A stretch of 64,000 nt of DNA from Ampullaceana balthica (lineage: Eukaryota > Mollusca > Gastropoda > Lymnaeidae): NCBI GenBank assembly GCA_944989445.1, contig CALYLW010000124.1, forward strand, positions 923,001 through 987,000. Direction: 5' to 3'. Positions 25,308 to 36,570 of this stretch are shown here, piece by piece (position 1 is the stretch's first letter; the number at the start of each line of letters is the position of its first letter). The translations under genes and the position numbers were made by a program. The notes beneath the pieces were generated by a model that had not been told where the DNA came from, searched no databases, and worked only from the letters and a program-made list of their open reading frames with translations.

Positions 25308-26031
25308 AATGTTTGTTGGTTACCGGCTATATTTTGTAACTCCTAAGCGTGGAAACATCCTCTATCTATCCTAAGATGTGTACTTAAGAAGCGAAACAAA
25401 TATAAAGAGTAAATCAACAGACCTCTGTTTTGAAGTTTAATCTATTAAAAATACATGTAATATATCTCAGAATTATAAACCTTATAGTAATGATTACTAT
25501 AATATATTATAATTATTAAAAAATTAATTTATCAATGTCTTAGGCTTAAATCAAACTTTCTTATTCTTCAGTATTCGCCTTTTAAGTTTAAGCAATATAT
25601 AATTATTTTATTCATTTTATAATAATAAATTATATATTTGTCTCTGTAGCCGGAAAGTAGGACCATTTTGTAAAAAATGTTAAAGTTTTATTTTTAATTT
25701 GTTATATATTATTGACATTAGTTATTATTTTTCTTCTTGCATTATGAATAAATGCTCAATAATCTAAATCCAAAAGAAGGGAATATCGTTTCACTGGGAA
25801 AGACCTAGATTGATTAATAAAATGGAAAACTAATTGAAGTATGTCTTTCCACCAAGAAAAGTGTCGATTGTGAAGAGTAACAAAGAAAATAAACAACGAA
25901 ATTCAAAATATTCCATTCACGTAAAAAAAACTAATCCAAACTTAAGACGCAAAATACTAGACGGTAACAATAAATGAGAATTATCATGGAATCCCCGTGT
26001 CAATGAAGTAATTAAATTTTGGTTTTACTAT
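25308..26031. other. DPCD upstream / promoter region, no defined elements
   Basis: Sequence just upstream of the DPCD start codon on the minus strand. It is A+T-rich with no CpG-dense island or clear TATA placement that I can defend. The minus-strand leader reads into ATTATGGCT at the start. Only the region immediately above 25308 is likely to be 5'UTR. Confidence 0.5.
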
Positions 26032-26492
26032 AAATCCTTTATATACGAGACATAACTAAAAGAATGTTCATTATAATTCGCAGCGCAAGACAAGCAAAAA
26101 TATAAAATTTTAGTTATGTCTCGTAAAACATGTTTAATATAATGCGCACCGATCTGGAATATATTTTTTTAAAGTATTGTCAATATAATAAGCACCTTAT
26201 TGCCCTTATTGCGCGACAGGAAAGGTTGTTCAGTATAATTAATACGCACCATGACACTGTAGCAAAAAAAATAACATGTTACTTAGGGATAAATAAAGAT
26301 AATCTAAAAATTCATTAATTTAATTACAGTACATTTGATCGATGTGAAATTTTGATACATCATTTTTTTCATCAGCACAAGTCTGCCTGCAAAATTTCAG
26401 CTCGCCAGCTTACAGGGAAGTCGGTTAAAAATCGATCTAAAGTTTATTCGGCAAACAAGCAAGCAGACACCACGAGTTAATATAAAGGATTT
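26032..26492 (-). repeat. 'AAATCC' dispersed repeat, copy 2 (full length, inverted)
   Basis: Begins AAATCCTTTATATA and ends ATATAAAGGATTT, so the terminal 13 bp are inverted repeats. It is the reverse orientation of 5889-6335. Near its left end are perfect 16-bp inverted arms, CGAGACATAACTAAAA (26046-26061) and its complement (26108-26123), about 46 bp apart. It also has the repeated TAATATAATGCGCACC-type motifs and TGCAAAATTTCAGCTCG common to the family. Confidence 0.8.
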
Positions 26493-26542
26493 AAAATCAA
26501 ACCAAACCTTAGAAGGTTCTTTTACTTTTACAGATGTGATAA

Positions 26543-26830
26543 GACGCGGTGGTCGAGTGGCAGCGCACTGGACTGTCGTACCGATGGTCACGGGTTCGAA
26601 TCCGTGTGAAGGCAAGGGTTTGTTCCCGGGGCCTAGGGCGTCCCTGAGTCACCCCGCTCCGAATGGGTACCTAACACTACATGTAGTTAGGCGGCTGGGT
26701 AATGCGTGGAACCCACAAAGCCGTGGCCTGTGAATGCTGCATCACTTGCCAACAGATCATCTGTCATGGTCTGTGGACGCAACTATCTTCTGCATAGAAG
26801 GAGCGTCTGTATAGATAAGATAAGATAATT
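26543..26830 (+). mobile_element. tRNA-derived SINE, best-preserved copy
   Basis: The 5' part is tRNA-like: box A TGGTCGAGTGG (26550-26560) and a perfect box B GGTTCGAATCC (26593-26603), spaced as in a pol III type-2 promoter. A GC-richer body follows (CCCGGGGCCTAGGGCGTCCC, CCGAATGGGTACC, TTAGGCGGCTGGG). The 3' tail ATCTTCTGCATAGAAGGAGC ends in GATAAGATAAGATAA. Two minus-strand copies (16545-16766, 31501-31793) share the body. The tail matches the 3' end of the LINE at 27958-28068, suggesting that the SINE borrows that LINE's machinery. It is not a functional tRNA gene because no acceptor-stem pairing closes it. Confidence 0.9.
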
Positions 26831-26849
26831 AGAATATAAAACTAAAATG

Positions 26850-27207
26850 TTGCCTCACTTTGGTGAGACCGGTACTAGAATATGCATCTTCTGTGTGGGA
26901 CCCATCCACCAAAGAAAACATTGATAAACTAGAACAAATTAAAAAAGAGCTACCATTAGTTAAATCATTAAACTATTTAAACCTTGCAACACTAGAGGCT
27001 AGAATTCTAACTTAGATAAACAACACAAAGATAAGCTAATAAAACCCTCAGATTGACATATTGATAAAAACACTTTTCTTATTCCGTATGCAATAACAAA
27101 CACATACAAATTCTCGTTCTTCCTGTCCAGAATTCGGATGTGGAATGGGTTGCCTGAGAAAACCAGGAAAACCAACATTTATCAACATTTATCAACATTT
27201 AAAACTC
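26850..27207 (+). mobile_element. CR1/L2-like LINE fragment, RT C-terminus (interrupted)
   Basis: Plus-strand relic with VRPVLEYASSVWDPSTKENI, DKLEQIQKR-like, SLNYLNLATLEARI, then IPYAITNTYKFSFFLSRIRM and WNGLPEKTRKTNIYQHLSTF. The EYASSVWDP and FF.S..R.WN.LP blocks are typical of the C-terminus of CR1/L2/I-type LINE ORF2. Stops and indels interrupt it. The 3' UTR is split: the sequence leaves the element at about 27208 and its 3' end resumes at about 27958-28068. Confidence 0.85.
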
Positions 27208-27957
27208 TAATAAATAGAAGTAAAAAAAAAGATTTTTTAAAACCACGTTTTTATAAGCGGACTAAAAAGAAGAAAATAAGTTTAAACTTATTAGTTCAAG
27301 TACTTCGATTTAATATGACTAAAAACGTGGGGCGGGCGTTTATGAGGTTTAACATATGCGGTTCACTCATTCTCTCACTTATAGATCTCTCTTTTGCCTT
27401 CTAAATTAGAAATCTTTAATTTTTATACCAAACACCCGCGCCGCGTTTTTAGTCATATTAAATCGAAGTACTTGAACTAATAAGTTTAAACTTATTTTCT
27501 TCTTTTTAGTCTGCTTATAAAAACGTGGTTTTTAAAAATCTTTTTTTTTACTTCTATTTATTTTATTCTTTTTAGTCCACTTATAACAACCTGTTTTTTT
27601 TAAAAATATTTTGTTACCTCTATTTATTTTACCAAACACCTCACAAGCGCCCGCCCAACGTTTTAAAAACATTGTGATGTGGTCACGGGGTGAACTCACG
27701 GATGTCAACAAAAGCAGACGGTACAGATGCTTATATATAGACTATAGATAAACTAAAAAGTTTAATAATTTAATAACGGTACATTCGATCGATCTGAAAT
27801 TTTGATACAATGCATTGTCAACCAAGATCTATCTGTGATAAAATTTTCAGATCTCTAGGACCATCAGAAGTGGTTCAATTTTACGTTGGCAGATTTGAAA
27901 AAATCTTGGACAACCAAACCAACAAACAGGAACGAAAGCGAGTTAATAAAAACGTGG
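27208..27957. mobile_element. ~750-bp palindromic insertion inside the LINE 3' end
   Basis: Comparison with the uninterrupted LINE copy at 35580-35680 shows that ACTCTAAT / AAATGC should be adjacent. Here about 750 bp intervene. The insert starts AAATAGAAGTAAAAAA, contains the 117-bp inverted pair listed separately and a third related arm at about 27560-27640, and ends near AAAACGTGGTAATAAA. At about 27785-27815 it has a stretch like the 61370 fragment (GATCGATCTGAAATTTTGAT). It has no coding capacity. It is probably a foldback DNA transposon, superfamily unknown. Confidence 0.65.
27211..27560. repeat. Long inverted repeat: two 117-bp arms
   Basis: Arm 1 is 27211-27327 and arm 2 is 27444-27560. 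The complement of arm 2 equals arm 1 with only about two mismatches by eye. Both contain AAGTTTAAACTTATTAGTTC, CAAGTACTTCGATTTAATAT and AAAACCACGTTTTTATAAGC (or its complement). The 116-bp loop contains TTCACTCATTCTCTCACTTA. The arms should form a strong hairpin in single-stranded DNA or RNA. Confidence 0.93.
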
Positions 27958-28068
27958 TAATAAAAATGCTAGATTAGACACATACCATGGATAAGCGTAT
28001 AACGCAATAATCTTCTGTATAGAAGGAGCTTCTGTTTTGATAAGATAATATAAGATAAGATAAAGATC
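27958..28068 (+). mobile_element. LINE 3' terminus with GATAA-rich tail
   Basis: Continuation of the LINE at 26850-27207: CTAGATTAGACACATACCAT, GGATAAGCG, then CAATAATCTTCTGTATAGAA, GGAGCTTCTG and a (GATAAGATAATATAAGATA) tail. The final ~45 bp are nearly the same as the SINE 3' tail at 26770-26830. Confidence 0.8.
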
Positions 28069-28886
28069 AAGCAAAGCTTCCCATATTCCCTCATGTACAA
28101 ACAATTTAAAGCCAGAAAATTGGAAAATGATTTCATGCCATCACATGCTCCAGTATGTATGATAAACATTTTAAAATTGAATATGTTTTGCACACATCAT
28201 AAACAGTTCTCAAACTTCGATGAGCCATTTTAAATCAACTGATGGTTTGCATGTGGCACGCGAGCCAAATGTAGACAGAATTGATCTAAACAACGAGCAC
28301 CCTAATAAATTGGCAAATATTTGGTTAAAAATCAATTATTAAGATGTATTGCAAAGGCGGAGCAGTTGGTGTTAAAATAGAAGATAAAATAAAGCAACAT
28401 AATTTGGGTAGGAATAAATTATTTAACAACAATAATATTTAAGCATTTAACCTATTAGATCCTAATTATCTAATAATATATGTTATGTAAATTGAACTTT
28501 AACGAATGATAAAATCCTTTTTTCCCCTCCGGTCATCCATGGGATGAGCGCAGTTGAAGAACATACATAGATTTTTATAGATACTTTATATCATTAGATA
28601 GATAAGATGGATCGCTAAGTAGATAGAATATTTATTAGATAGGTTTGAAGGGTAAGTAGGTACATTTTATAGACAGACAGAAATACAAACATATTTTAAA
28701 AAATATACATAAACAGAGGGATTCATTACTGGAGAATATTCAAAACAGAGGGATGGAAAGACGGATGTTTCGCAAGCTAATTTTCACAAGGCCCACTTTA
28801 TAATACACCACAAAAAAATAATAAGCTAGAATTTATAGTAAAAGATCTAGTTTATGACTATTATCATAAAACTAAGCCGCCATTAA
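28069..28886. other. Intergenic, with a decayed hAT-like end
   Basis: A+T-rich sequence. GGTTTGCATGTGGCACGCGAGCCA at about 28240-28263 resembles the CGGCTCGTGAGCC region of the Charlie-like hAT end at 24700-24740, and both are followed by TTGATCTAAAC. It is too short and diverged to call an element. The rest, including GATAGATA-like patches at 28580-28680, shows nothing else. Confidence 0.4.
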
Positions 28887-29013
28887 GAGACCATCCATTG
28901 CTGACGTAAAATCTCGAGGGCTAGGAGTCAAGATTTTTGTCCCCTTCAAAGGGAAGGGGGTACAAATAATCGACCCAAATAGCTTGATGTCATAAGTCAT
29001 AAATGGATTGCCC
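28887..29013. mobile_element. Short decayed MITE with TAA flanks (tentative)
   Basis: A 127-bp segment bounded by TAA at 28884-28886 and 29014-29016. Its ends, GAGACCATCCATTGCTGACG and the complement of GGGCAATCCATTTATGAC, are imperfect inverted repeats. They loosely resemble the GGGGCCGTCCAT..ACGTCA ends of the Harbinger-like MITE. Mismatches are numerous, so this is tentative. Confidence 0.4.
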
Positions 29014-29486
29014 TAAGGCGCCTAGGTCTGTCAATGGCTCTAAGCTTTTGAAGGAACGAAATGGAGACAGTACACAAAGGGATATTCAATAGAGGTGTAG
29101 TATGGTTACTATCTCTTCTCTATTCTATACCATCAACACGTCACAAGTGATGTGGATATTCAAGCTCCTCATAACAAATAAAAAAAAATCATATTTGTGT
29201 TTGTGTGTATTTTTACTATTAAAAAAATATATTCTCGATTAACGCGATGGGGGCACACTAGAATATAATTCCAACCCCTAGTCGGAACTTACTTTCGCTT
29301 TGCCAAATTCCCTAAATTGCAACTCAGCATTCATATAGTATATAGCCTACATCTATTATCGTTATTGTTTATAATACACATTGTAGGCCTAAATGACAAC
29401 CAATTAAGGTAAGTTATCCCCTCACCGCCAGTCCTCTGGGTACTGGTACACTAATAGCGATCTAATTTCAAACTTGCCTTTGCGAA

Positions 29487-29672
29487 CAGTGGCGTAGCTA
29501 GGGGAGGGGTCCAAATTCGAAAGCCCCCTGGGCCTCACTTAAGGGGAACCCCAAAGGAGTGTCCGAAAAAAAAATTCATTAAATATTACGCCACCGCCTT
29601 GTATGAAAGGCCCGCCAAAGGGGGCAAGCCCCCCATGCCCCCAATCCCTACAAATCCCTAGCTACGCCACTG
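29487..29672. mobile_element. 186-bp hAT MITE with CAGTGGCGTAGCTAGG ends
   Basis: The left end CAGTGGCGTAGCTAGGG is matched at the right by CCCTAGCTACGCCACTG, a perfect 17-bp inverted repeat. Perfect 8-bp duplications TTTGCGAA flank it at 29479-29486 and 29673-29680. G/C-rich arms (CCCCTGGGCC, GGGGGCAAGCCCC) lie inside. It has no ORF. The size and 8-bp duplication identify a hAT-type MITE, and the intact duplication suggests a fairly young insertion. Confidence 0.93.
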
Positions 29673-29680
29673 TTTGCGAA

Positions 29681-31500
29681 GTATTATAAGTCAAATAATT
29701 TATATCCTAAATTTGCTACTGTGCTATAACCACAGTAAATTATTGGATTTGTAGTTAAGGATCTGAATCAATGAGTAGATTTGCAGAAAGAGCGCAGAGA
29801 GTTAGTTCGTGAATGTGAATTAAATCATAAGGAATGCACGATATACTGATATAATAAATAATCATGCCTTCCCCTTAGACTTATATCAACATAGTTATAT
29901 GGTGCTATGATTTGTGTGCGTTCAGTTAATTAAGACAGTTAATGACCGTCAGTTAATTAAGTAGTTAAATTTAGACGATAAGGCTAAAAACTAATGATTT
30001 TTTAAAAAAAATATTTTATTTTTATTTTTACGACCCTTATCGCCTTATGCAATCCAACACCTGAAAATATTTTTTTAAGGTTAAAATCCAGAGGGACACT
30101 TCACTATTTTATATGTGTCCATCTACATGTTAAATGTCGATTTATTTTATGTTCATTTTGAGGTGATTGATCCAAGCCAGAGGGCCTCCCAGTTTTATGC
30201 TGTGACGTCACTTCGACCATCTTTTTACTCGTTCGGCAGGTGGTGAACTCTTGTGTGGAATAACCCATTTGCCATTTACGATTACTTAACATTTCGTTCA
30301 AATAAAGGTAAGTAGTGTTTGAACTAAACATACTAGCCCTTATAAATTAATTGCAAATATATGTTTTAAGTTTGATAAAGAGATAATAGTATTGCAAATG
30401 AGGGTGTTTGTAAGGTACTGAACTGCGGATGGCGAAGAAATACAGACCAATACTGTTCGGTGCTATAAATAAACTATCGCCGGTCGGTTTCATCGTTCTG
30501 TTCAAGAGATCGATCTCGATTGCAAACTATGCCATGCATTGCCATCACCATCAAGTCAAAGTAAGGATGCTTTAAAATGCTTATACTTATATATTTTTGA
30601 AAATTATTATTCTTTTAAAGTAAAAATACGTTGTTCAACTGTTTTTCAAGTTAATCTTAATAATTAATACTTAATTTGAATTTGTTTTTGTTGCTTTTTT
30701 GTTGCTAACAAAATGTGTTAATATAAATATATTAAATTAATAGTTAATACTTATACTTAAAAGTATAACTGTATAACAGCATAGTAGAGTATTGTTAATT
30801 GAATTGTGATTGTGTTTTTCTTTCTCTTTTTCCTATTTTTCTTAAGTGATCTGTGAGTGTAAAGTGTAAACCATCAACTCTAACACTGGGGCTGGGTAGT
30901 TGAGTAGGGTTTTAGAATATGAATATGAAACTTACTTATTACGTTTAGGTAAGCCAAAGGCTAGTCAAAATTTGTCAGCTTAGTATTATAATTATATGAC
31001 TTAAAAAGAATAAATATTAACAACAAACAAAATGGCTTAAATTGAAAATTGACTTTACTGAAGTTTAACAACTACTTTTACAATTAGAAGCTAGAGTGAG
31101 GTAACGGGCCCAGGGCTAGAACTTGGCCCTCTATGCCTATTCTGATCCTACCTTTTATTTGGTGGCTCCTAATGCAAATATAAAATAGCTATGATCAATG
31201 TTCCCTCCAAGGTTCATTGATCTGTGTAATGTGTGCAAAATAACAAACTGTATGCAAAGTTGCACAACAGTATTAATTTTGTGTGCAAAATTTTACATAC
31301 CTAAAACACAGATGTTTTGTCATCATCAAAATTTGCTGCGTAGTGTTGGCTAGATAACTGCATGTCCACACAGCTTAAAGGAAACAATGGCTATGATAAT
31401 GATATATGATATGATATATGACTATGTTAAGTATGTTAAAGTTAAGCTCAATAATAAATGTCGTTCTACACTAAACTTGATTCTTACTCTTTGACTTAGT
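29681..31500. other. Intergenic, locally GC-richer; possible upstream noncoding exon
   Basis: Mostly A+T-rich, but 30130-30560 is richer in CG dinucleotides. Donor-like AAAG|GTAAGT (about 30307) and TCAAA|GTAAGG (about 30562) on the plus strand could belong to a 5'UTR exon of FAM53 or of an unrelated transcript. I see no conserved protein in any frame. The open frame on the minus strand at 30104-30331 has no known motif. Confidence 0.3.
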
Positions 31501-31793
31501 TGTCTTATCTATGCAGACGCTCCTTCTATGATTCTATGCAGAAGATTGTTGCGTCCACAGACCATGCCGGTCTTTTGGCAAGTGACGCAGCGTTCCCAGG
31601 CCATGGCTATGAGGGTTCCACGCATTACCCAGCCGCCTTTGTTTTCCTAACTAGTGCTAGGTACCCATTCAAAGCTGGGTGGACTCCGGGACGCCCTTAG
31701 CCCCGGGAACAAATCCTTGCCTTCACATGGATTCGAACATGGACCAATGGTACGCCAGCCGAGCGCGCATGCCACTTGACCATCGTGCCCCGT
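31501..31793 (-). mobile_element. tRNA-derived SINE (minus strand copy)
   Basis: Reverse-complement of the 26543 SINE. The complement of box A, TGGTCAAGTGGC, lies near 31771-31782 and the box B relic GTTCGAATCC at 31729-31738. The body has CCCGGGGCTAAGGGCGTCCC and CCCAGCTTTGAATGGGTACC. The tail complement reads AGAAGGAGCGTCTGCATAGATAAGA. All SINE regions are present with point changes. Confidence 0.88.
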
Positions 31794-34700
31794 AGTTAGA
31801 TAGCCCTACTCTTCTGCTTACTTACTACTTTGTTAAAATTATAGTGCATTAATTACTATAGACTATTTTATTTATCTTTCCTGTTAGGCCTAATAATGAT
31901 AACTTTGGGCATGAGGTACAATTAAAATTTGTTTTACTACAGAGTAGCTTGCCCCTGGCTCAACCTATTTGGGCTAGTTCCAAAATCATGTATATTTATA
32001 CATTTGAGTACCCAAGTTTTACTAGTCCAAATTGGCCAAATTATTGTTATCATTTTCTTTCTAAAAATAAAATGTTTTACCTTTGTGACTTAAGCTTTTT
32101 GATGGGATGTAAGTTGTTACTTGTGAACTTACCATATAAATTATAAATCTGTATTAGTATAGTATAGGCCCTTTATTTAGATTATCCTGTATCTTAATTA
32201 CTCAAAAGCCTTTCAGTTATGTCTAGTGACATGCATTTATTGTCTTCTTTAAATTTTAAAGACCCTATAGTATAGTTGGCAGATAGCAAAAGTTATCTTT
32301 AAGTATTACATCTGATATTGATATGAGGGCATAATTTCATGGGGCTAATCCTGTTAAATTATGTAATTGTATTTTACTCTTGCCAAACCCAAAATTTATT
32401 ATGGAAATCCCATTTCAAAGAGTCTTTGTACTTTCTAATAGTTAAAACAATCTATTAAAACACACAGCTAGTTAGGGATAAAAGAATTTTCTGATTCCAT
32501 TTGCAAGAACAAACATATACGAATCCTCCTTCTACCTGTCAGGCTTTTGGGCAAAGAGCTTTGATTATTATAGCCATAACTAAAGAAATCAGCATAGTTT
32601 CATTAATAACTGATACCCTTTGAAAATTAGATATTTTTGCTGTACAGAAAAAGTTTAAAATCCAAAAGAAAATTATTAACAATTTTATTTTTAAATGTCT
32701 AATTCTGTTATAAGTTATACTCAGGAACTATTCAGGATATTGTTTGTTAGAGTTTATTAAAAGACAAAAAAACATCCTCACCCATTTCCCCTTTTGTTAA
32801 AGAATTGATACATGTTCAGTAACCCTCAACTATATTTATTTAAAAAAATTAGGTGCAATCCAAGAAATTGTCAATCTTAGTTAAAATCTTAATGTGACTT
32901 TTGCATGGTTTCCAACTCCAACTGATACTATTAACATAAGTATTATTGAAAATTTAAATACATAGGCATTAGTATGACCGAGCAAATATATTCTTATATC
33001 AAAGTTTAAAACTTTTTAGCTACAATTAATATCTTGTTATTATAAATAATTCAAATCAATGTTATAACATAAAAATACCCCAAAAAGTATTCCCTTATCT
33101 TTTTGCAAATTTAATTTTTTCTATCCTTTGAAAATTATTTGTTAAAAAATTATTTTTTTAACATATTGATTAAATTGTTCAAAAAACAAATGCCTCTGTT
33201 AGGAGCACTTTTAATTAAAATAATGTCTTTTGAGCACTTTTCTTGGATATGATGTCTTTTGACAACTTTTTAAGAATAGATTGCCCCATATAGAAAGAGG
33301 TGCGTGAAAAATGTGCACCAGTAGAGCGCTATAGTGTTTGAGATAGTCACGGCCCTGGCATGTTTAGGCTGATGAGCATGTGATTATTTACCTAGCTGGA
33401 ATATGCTGGATTGCTTCCTGTGATAGCTAAAGAGCTAGTCAAACCTTTCTACTGGTTTTACCATTTTCCTGGCCTTCAGGCTGCTTCTCTTAGCTTGCAT
33501 GCCCACCCCACACACATACACGCTCTAAACAGGCGCTCCTCTGAAAATGAGAAAAAGCTCATGCCTCTCTAGCCACTGTTAGTAATCAGAAATGCGTGTG
33601 CTTATGTGCTGGATGCTGCCCTCCTAATTCTTCAAGCTTGCGACTTCTTGTTTCCCACGCGTCTTAGTTTTCATGTGATTGCTTTCAGGAATGCATCATC
33701 CCCGGGTTCACCCCACTCCTCTTATTGCCCTTATCTTTCTTTATTTCTTAACTTTGCTTGCCGTGAATTACACTTACCTGCGCTTTTTTCTTATTCCAAT
33801 TTTTTTAAAAAGAGGGCCTTTTAACAGTCGATCGCCGCGCCATGCTATAAATAAGAAAGGTTTGATGTGAAACAGGTGCTAAAGGCTTAATAGTCTGGAC
33901 GTGGATAAGATAATATATTGATGTTAATTAAACTTAATAAAGAAACCTGAACAGACAAGTATTTGGCATTAATTTTATTTTATAACACTTCCCTGCCGCC
34001 TAAAGATATTTTTTTTTAAAAACGCTCGACATTTTCTCGTTTGAATGAGGGTAATATGTTACATATGTGTGTGTGTGCATGTGAAAATAAGCGGGGCAGC
34101 GGGGAGAGCACTGATGAATAATCACTATTACTATCTACTGGTTTGGAATGATTGTCGGTGGTCAAGTGAAACAAATCTTTTGGTCAGAAATTGTGTTCCC
34201 CCTTCGAAGTATAAAATGGGTGCTACATATTTCAGATAAAGCGCTAGATCACCTTCGAAACTCAACTCGTTTGACTAAATATGAACCGTGTGGGAATAAT
34301 TGACATCGGTATATTATTATTTTTTTTAAATACGTTAAAAAATAACAGGTTTTGAATTTTGGAATGATATGTTCCAGAACGCCGTTGTCAAAATGAAGCA
34401 AAAATGAAATATATTAAATTTGTGTGTGGTTAAGTTGGTAGTTTTGAAGTTATTTCAGCTGTGCCCTGATATCGTCAGAATGAACTAGACCCCAGCCCAG
34501 ACTATATAATTTCCCTCCGCTAATATCACAGGAAGACTTCTGCCTTTGTAAGTGTCTTAACGATAAAACAGCTTTCTTCCCCTAATAAATAGCTTAGAGG
34601 AAGGGATGTTGAAACGGGGTAGGGGGGACGTCCGGTTAATTTAGTTCCTGTCGGTGGAGTTAGTTCGTCTGGCAGTAAGCCGTCATTAACATTTGGGTAT

Positions 34701-35309
34701 GAGGAGTTTTTTAAAAACTTTTTTTTGAATTATTATTATTTATTTTTTTTTAAAGCCGAGGCTCTAGGGGAAAAATTGGCTGACGCTCTTATTTATTTTG
34801 CACATGTGATTGGCACAAAGTGGATTTAAACTCTAAGTGCTCTAAGTACTATGAAACTAAATCGACTTGGTGTGGGCTTCCATTATCTAATGGTGTATTT
34901 TTATGTTAAATGGTTTCATAGAGGTTTTCGGGTTGATCTCACTGTTTATCATCTGGCTCTCAATTCATGAAGTGCCAAAAGTATTGTTGAGAATTAACAG
35001 TTGAAGCGTTGTGGTCATCATTTATAAACCTTTTTGATGTTTGCTACTGCAAATTTATGCCTGTTAAATCATCATAAGCTATGGCTTTTAGTTTTTAACT
35101 TTCATTAGCTTTCCACTTGCTCGACTGCCCCACCAGATTGATATGCTATGTCTTAAGAATATTTTGCCCTCAGATCTGATCAGCATATCAAAACCCTGAT
35201 AGTGATAGAATTATATAAATGTTTTTCTTAAATATTCAATGACGATATTAGTCTTAATTGTTTAAAAAGACATTTCAAAAGATAATACATACATATATTC
35301 AAAATTGAC
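31794..35309. other. Intergenic, one LINE scrap
   Basis: About 3.5 kb of noncoding sequence. A scrap of the CR1/L2-like LINE (ATTCCATTTGCAAGAACAAA, then CCTCCTTCTACCTGTCAGG) lies at 32492-32545. The remainder, including a CG-richer patch at 33300-33850 and a TG run near 34065-34085, shows no exon that I can support. A 5'UTR exon for FAM53 near 34500-34675 (before GGCA|GTAAGC) is possible but unproven. Confidence 0.4.
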
Positions 35310-35685
35310 GAGAGTAACACCATTAGTTAAATCATTAAACCTGGAAACACTAGAGGATAGAAGAACAAAGAGCAAAGTATTAATAATACATGGGGCAATT
35401 AATTCTGACTTGAAAATACAACACAAAAATAATCTAATACAACACTCAGATATACATAAGAATAAAACTCATTAAAAAATCCGTATGCAAAAACAAACAC
35501 AATCAAATTCTCATTCTTCCCGTCTGGAATTGGGATGTGTAATGGGTTGCGTGATCAAACCAGGAAACCAACACTCTATCAACATTTAAAACTCTAATTA
35601 AAATGCAATACTAGACATAAACCATGGATAAGCGTAGGACACAATAATCTTCTGTATAGAATGAGAGTCTGTAATAGATATTGAT
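35310..35685 (+). mobile_element. CR1/L2-like LINE 3' fragment (uninterrupted copy)
   Basis: Same family as 26850-28068. CACCATTAGTTAAATCATTA leads into a decayed RT C-terminus (ATCCGTATGCAAAAACAAAC, TTCTCATTCTTCCCGTCTGG, GGATGTGTAATGGGTTGCG) and then the 3'UTR ACTAGACATAAACCATGGAT and CAATAATCTTCTGTATAGAA. Here the 3'UTR is continuous, which shows that the 750 bp at 27208-27957 are an insertion. Confidence 0.82.
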
Positions 35686-36570
35686 TTCAATCAGCAACAT
35701 CGTCATTTTAATAATCTTTGGTGTACATATAATTTTACCAAACACTTAATTTACGGTTAACTGTTTGCTTGAAGTTATTTAAATTTTAAATCCAGTTTTT
35801 ATTCATCCATTGACATTGCACACCGACAGCAATTGAGATAAGATGTGCAAAAAGATGCAGGAAGTTCGTTGTGCTTGCTGGTCATAGTAATACGCAGTCT
35901 TGGTCGGCTTTTAAAATAATAAATTGGAAGGCTTTAATGATGTGCTATTTATAGTGGCTATAGATTTCTAAGCTTGTAGGTATGTATATTTTTATCAACC
36001 TAAATATATGTGGTATCTGTTCAAAACAAAGAAATGTTAGAGCAAGCAGGGATTTTGACAACGAATTTTTTTTATATAAAACCCCAAAGGGTCTGTCAAC
36101 CCGAAGATAATCAGCGGAGGGATGTGGGGATAGAAACAAATAAACAAAACCCAAACACGGCAGCTAAGACTTTTCAGCTACTACAGTTACTTGAAGAAAA
36201 AACAAGATGCATTTAAAAACACAATTTATCTTCATAAGAATCCTAACCAACTCTTAAACTACTCTCTTAGCATGTCACATCACATCCTTCTTTGTCAACG
36301 CAACTGTCCCTTCTAACACCCCCCCCCCACCCACACACTCTTATTATTTTAATTTTTGGCAGTTTTGTTTATATACAAGACCGATTTTATAAAAAAAAAT
36401 TGCGCGACAGATCAAAATTTATATTCTTGTGATTTATTTTGAGGGAGTTAATCTTGATACGTTTTATTTGACCCAGGCAACTTGGTCCCTTTACGTTTTT
36501 TTTAAAATCGTGGAACATGCACCTGAATCTAAGCGCCTTTAATCCATCTGCTGCGACAGTAATTACATAA
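35686..36570. other. Intergenic, no gene seen
   Basis: A+T-rich sequence with a short poly-C run near 36318-36330. Open frames at 35945-36154 (minus) and 36010-36216 (plus) overlap and lack known motifs. Confidence 0.5.

Noticed and set aside
26543..26615. A tRNA gene (good box A and box B)
   Set aside because: No acceptor stem closes the cloverleaf, and the sequence continues into a SINE body and tail shared with two other copies.
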